Positions 5,490 through 6,131 of a stretch of DNA of 6,131 nucleotides are shown piece by piece (within the stretch, counting starts at the first letter, position 1; the number at the start of each line of letters is the position of its first letter). Both the position numbers and the translations under genes were made by a program. Below the pieces are notes generated by a model. That model saw only the letters and a list, made by a program, of their open reading frames with translations. It did no database searches and was not told the origin of the DNA. Source of the stretch: Xanthobacteraceae bacterium (GTDB lineage Bacteria; Pseudomonadota; Alphaproteobacteria; Rhizobiales; Xanthobacteraceae); the NCBI GenBank assembly GCA_030043285.1, contig JASHXZ010000524.1, positions 1 to 6,131 of the forward strand, read 5' to 3'.

Positions 5490-6131
5490 CTACCGGCCAT
5501 CGAACCGATCTTCGAATCGGAAAAATTGGGGCGTGGTGTAACGGTAGCACTGCAGACTCTGACTCTGCCTGTCTTGGTTCGAATCCAGGCGCCCCAGCCA
5601 AACTGGATGCTCAGGCGAATTTAGACCTTCGCTGCCATTTTCGCCCATCGCACAGGCCGTCGCTTCAGCAATAAGATCAAACGGTTGCCTGAACACCGGC
5701 GCCAGCGCACCGTTCGCCCACGTGGAGTTCGAAAGTACGAATTTCAGAAGCCTCCGCTGCTCATACGGCTGCTGTTTCGCGAACAATCGCTGAGCGCCGT
5801 GGGCCAGCTCAATAAGGCGCGCTCCCTCTTCGAGATAGGAGCGATCGGCCGTCTGATGCCGCGTGATCTCACGCATAATTTTGTCTTGCTCCAGCTGCCA
5901 CTGCTCGGACATCTGGGCATAGAAGGAGCCATCTATTCGACCATCGAGTTTGTCCACGTACATCGCGTGAAGTCGGTTCCGCAGACGATCATATTCGGCC
6001 TGTAGCCGTGCAATGGCGGCCTCGTGCTCCTTCTCCTCGTCGGCGTGGCTTTCGCGCAGGCCTTTTGTGATCCAGAAAAGAACCTGGTCGCCGAAATTCA
6101 GCCTGCCGAGGAGTTGGGAAAACCGCTCGGC
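5490..6131 (-). CDS. Large serine recombinase (recombinase family protein), C-terminal part, 5' end outside window
   Basis: 213 codons of the 3' end; the N-terminal resolvase domain with its catalytic serine lies right of the window, so activity cannot be judged. Visible (from the window edge): a charged helical, coiled-coil-like stretch (about 25-85: SHADEEKEHEAAIARLQAEY, then RLRNRLHAMYVDKLDGRID), then RSYLEEGARLIELAHGA, and RRLLKFVLSNSTW (126-138) with FRQPFDLI (147-154). This order is the standard C-terminal region of recombinase-family (large serine) site-specific integrases. The natural domain ends soon after FRQPFDLI. The frame then runs through the antisense strand of the whole tRNA-Gln (residues about 178-202, reading GRLDSNQDRQSQSLQCYRY) and stops at TAG 5492-5490. 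The last ~36 residues are therefore a by-product of the adjoining tRNA. The gene points toward the tRNA, so the element it belongs to extends to the right. Confidence 0.5.
   Translation of the reverse strand, partial: AERFSQLLGRLNFGDQVLFWITKGLRESHADEEKEHEAAIARLQAEYDRLRNRLHAMYVDKLDGRIDGSFYAQMSEQWQLEQDKIMREITRHQTADRSYLEEGARLIELAHGAQRLFAKQQPYEQRRLLKFVLSNSTWANGALAPVFRQPFDLIAEATACAMGENGSEGLNSPEHPVWLGRLDSNQDRQSQSLQCYRYTTPQFFRFEDRFDGR
5527..5600 (+). tRNA. tRNA-Gln (anticodon CUG), CCA encoded
   Basis: It folds as a complete cloverleaf. The acceptor TGGGGCG (5527-5533) pairs with CGCCCCA (5590-5596), followed by discriminator G and encoded CCA (5598-5600). The D arm is GTGT / GCAC (5536-5539 and 5547-5550). 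The anticodon stem GCAGA (5552-5556) pairs with TCTGC (5564-5568) around loop CTCTGAC, giving anticodon CTG (5559-5561), which reads CAG. The T arm is CTTGG / CCAGG around TTCGAAT (5573-5589). All stems pair with only G-U exceptions. A leader with CCGAT / ATCGG (5505-5509, 5516-5520) precedes it. A weak TTGTTC (5464) plus TATCTA (5487) at 17-nt spacing could be its promoter. The opposite strand over the whole gene is read by the recombinase frame. Confidence 0.5.

Noticed and set aside
5511..5585. TTCGAATC occurring at 5511-5518 and again in the tRNA T-loop (5578-5585) as a possible attachment-site duplication
   Set aside because: Only 8 bases are shared, TTCGAATC is a common tRNA T-loop sequence, and flanking bases do not match; both copies also lie on the same side of the element.
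5527..5605. The LDSNQD-type translation on the - strand as a real conserved protein motif
   Set aside because: It is the antisense reading of tRNA-Gln; similar peptides in databases come from the same tRNA read-through.

Overview
The window looks like a chromosomal segment of a high-GC alphaproteobacterium, most likely Hyphomicrobiales in the Bradyrhizobium / Rhodopseudomonas / Pseudolabrys neighbourhood. This rests on GC-rich codon use, the protein types present, and an intergenic palindrome of a kind I associate with those genomes. The assignment is inference; nothing in the window names a species.

Left part (1-2647, + strand). This is a catabolism/transport gene run. It holds the 3' end of a xanthine-dehydrogenase-family molybdenum hydroxylase large subunit, an MFS transporter overlapping it by ATGA, and, 83 nt further on, a secreted periplasmic solute-binding protein of an ABC transporter. 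No permease or ATPase gene accompanies the binding protein here.

Middle part (about 2650-4050, - strand). This is a distinctly lower-GC block (about 52% in one sampled line against about 70% at the window start). It carries two tightly packed genes: an interrupted toxin-like gene (4017 down to 3277) with an in-frame TAA at codon 65, and a small three-helix membrane protein directly downstream of it. The upstream gene has an N-terminal segment with a G/P-rich 'HPGWPKGAPDRQGG' type motif and a C-terminal GGPWD domain. That layout suggests a polymorphic-toxin-like protein, with the membrane protein as a possible immunity partner. This is the least understood part of the window.

Right part (4018-6131). 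A divergent spacer of about 200 nt with two inverted repeats leads to a complete fumarylacetoacetate-hydrolase-family enzyme (+). After it come 357 nt without a clear gene, holding a degenerate palindromic repeat and a basic reading-frame remnant. Then comes a complete tRNA-Gln(CUG) gene with encoded CCA, and the 3' portion of a large serine recombinase on the - strand running off the right edge. The recombinase reading frame passes antisense through the whole tRNA gene and stops only beyond it. This suggests that a mobile element begins at or in the tRNA gene and extends to the right, with the integrase's last ~36 codons supplied by the host chromosome.

Together, the + strand genes (Mo-hydroxylase, MFS permease, binding protein, FAH-family hydrolase) fit uptake and breakdown of an aromatic or heterocyclic carboxylic compound. 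The low-GC block and the recombinase are accessory insertions around that cluster.
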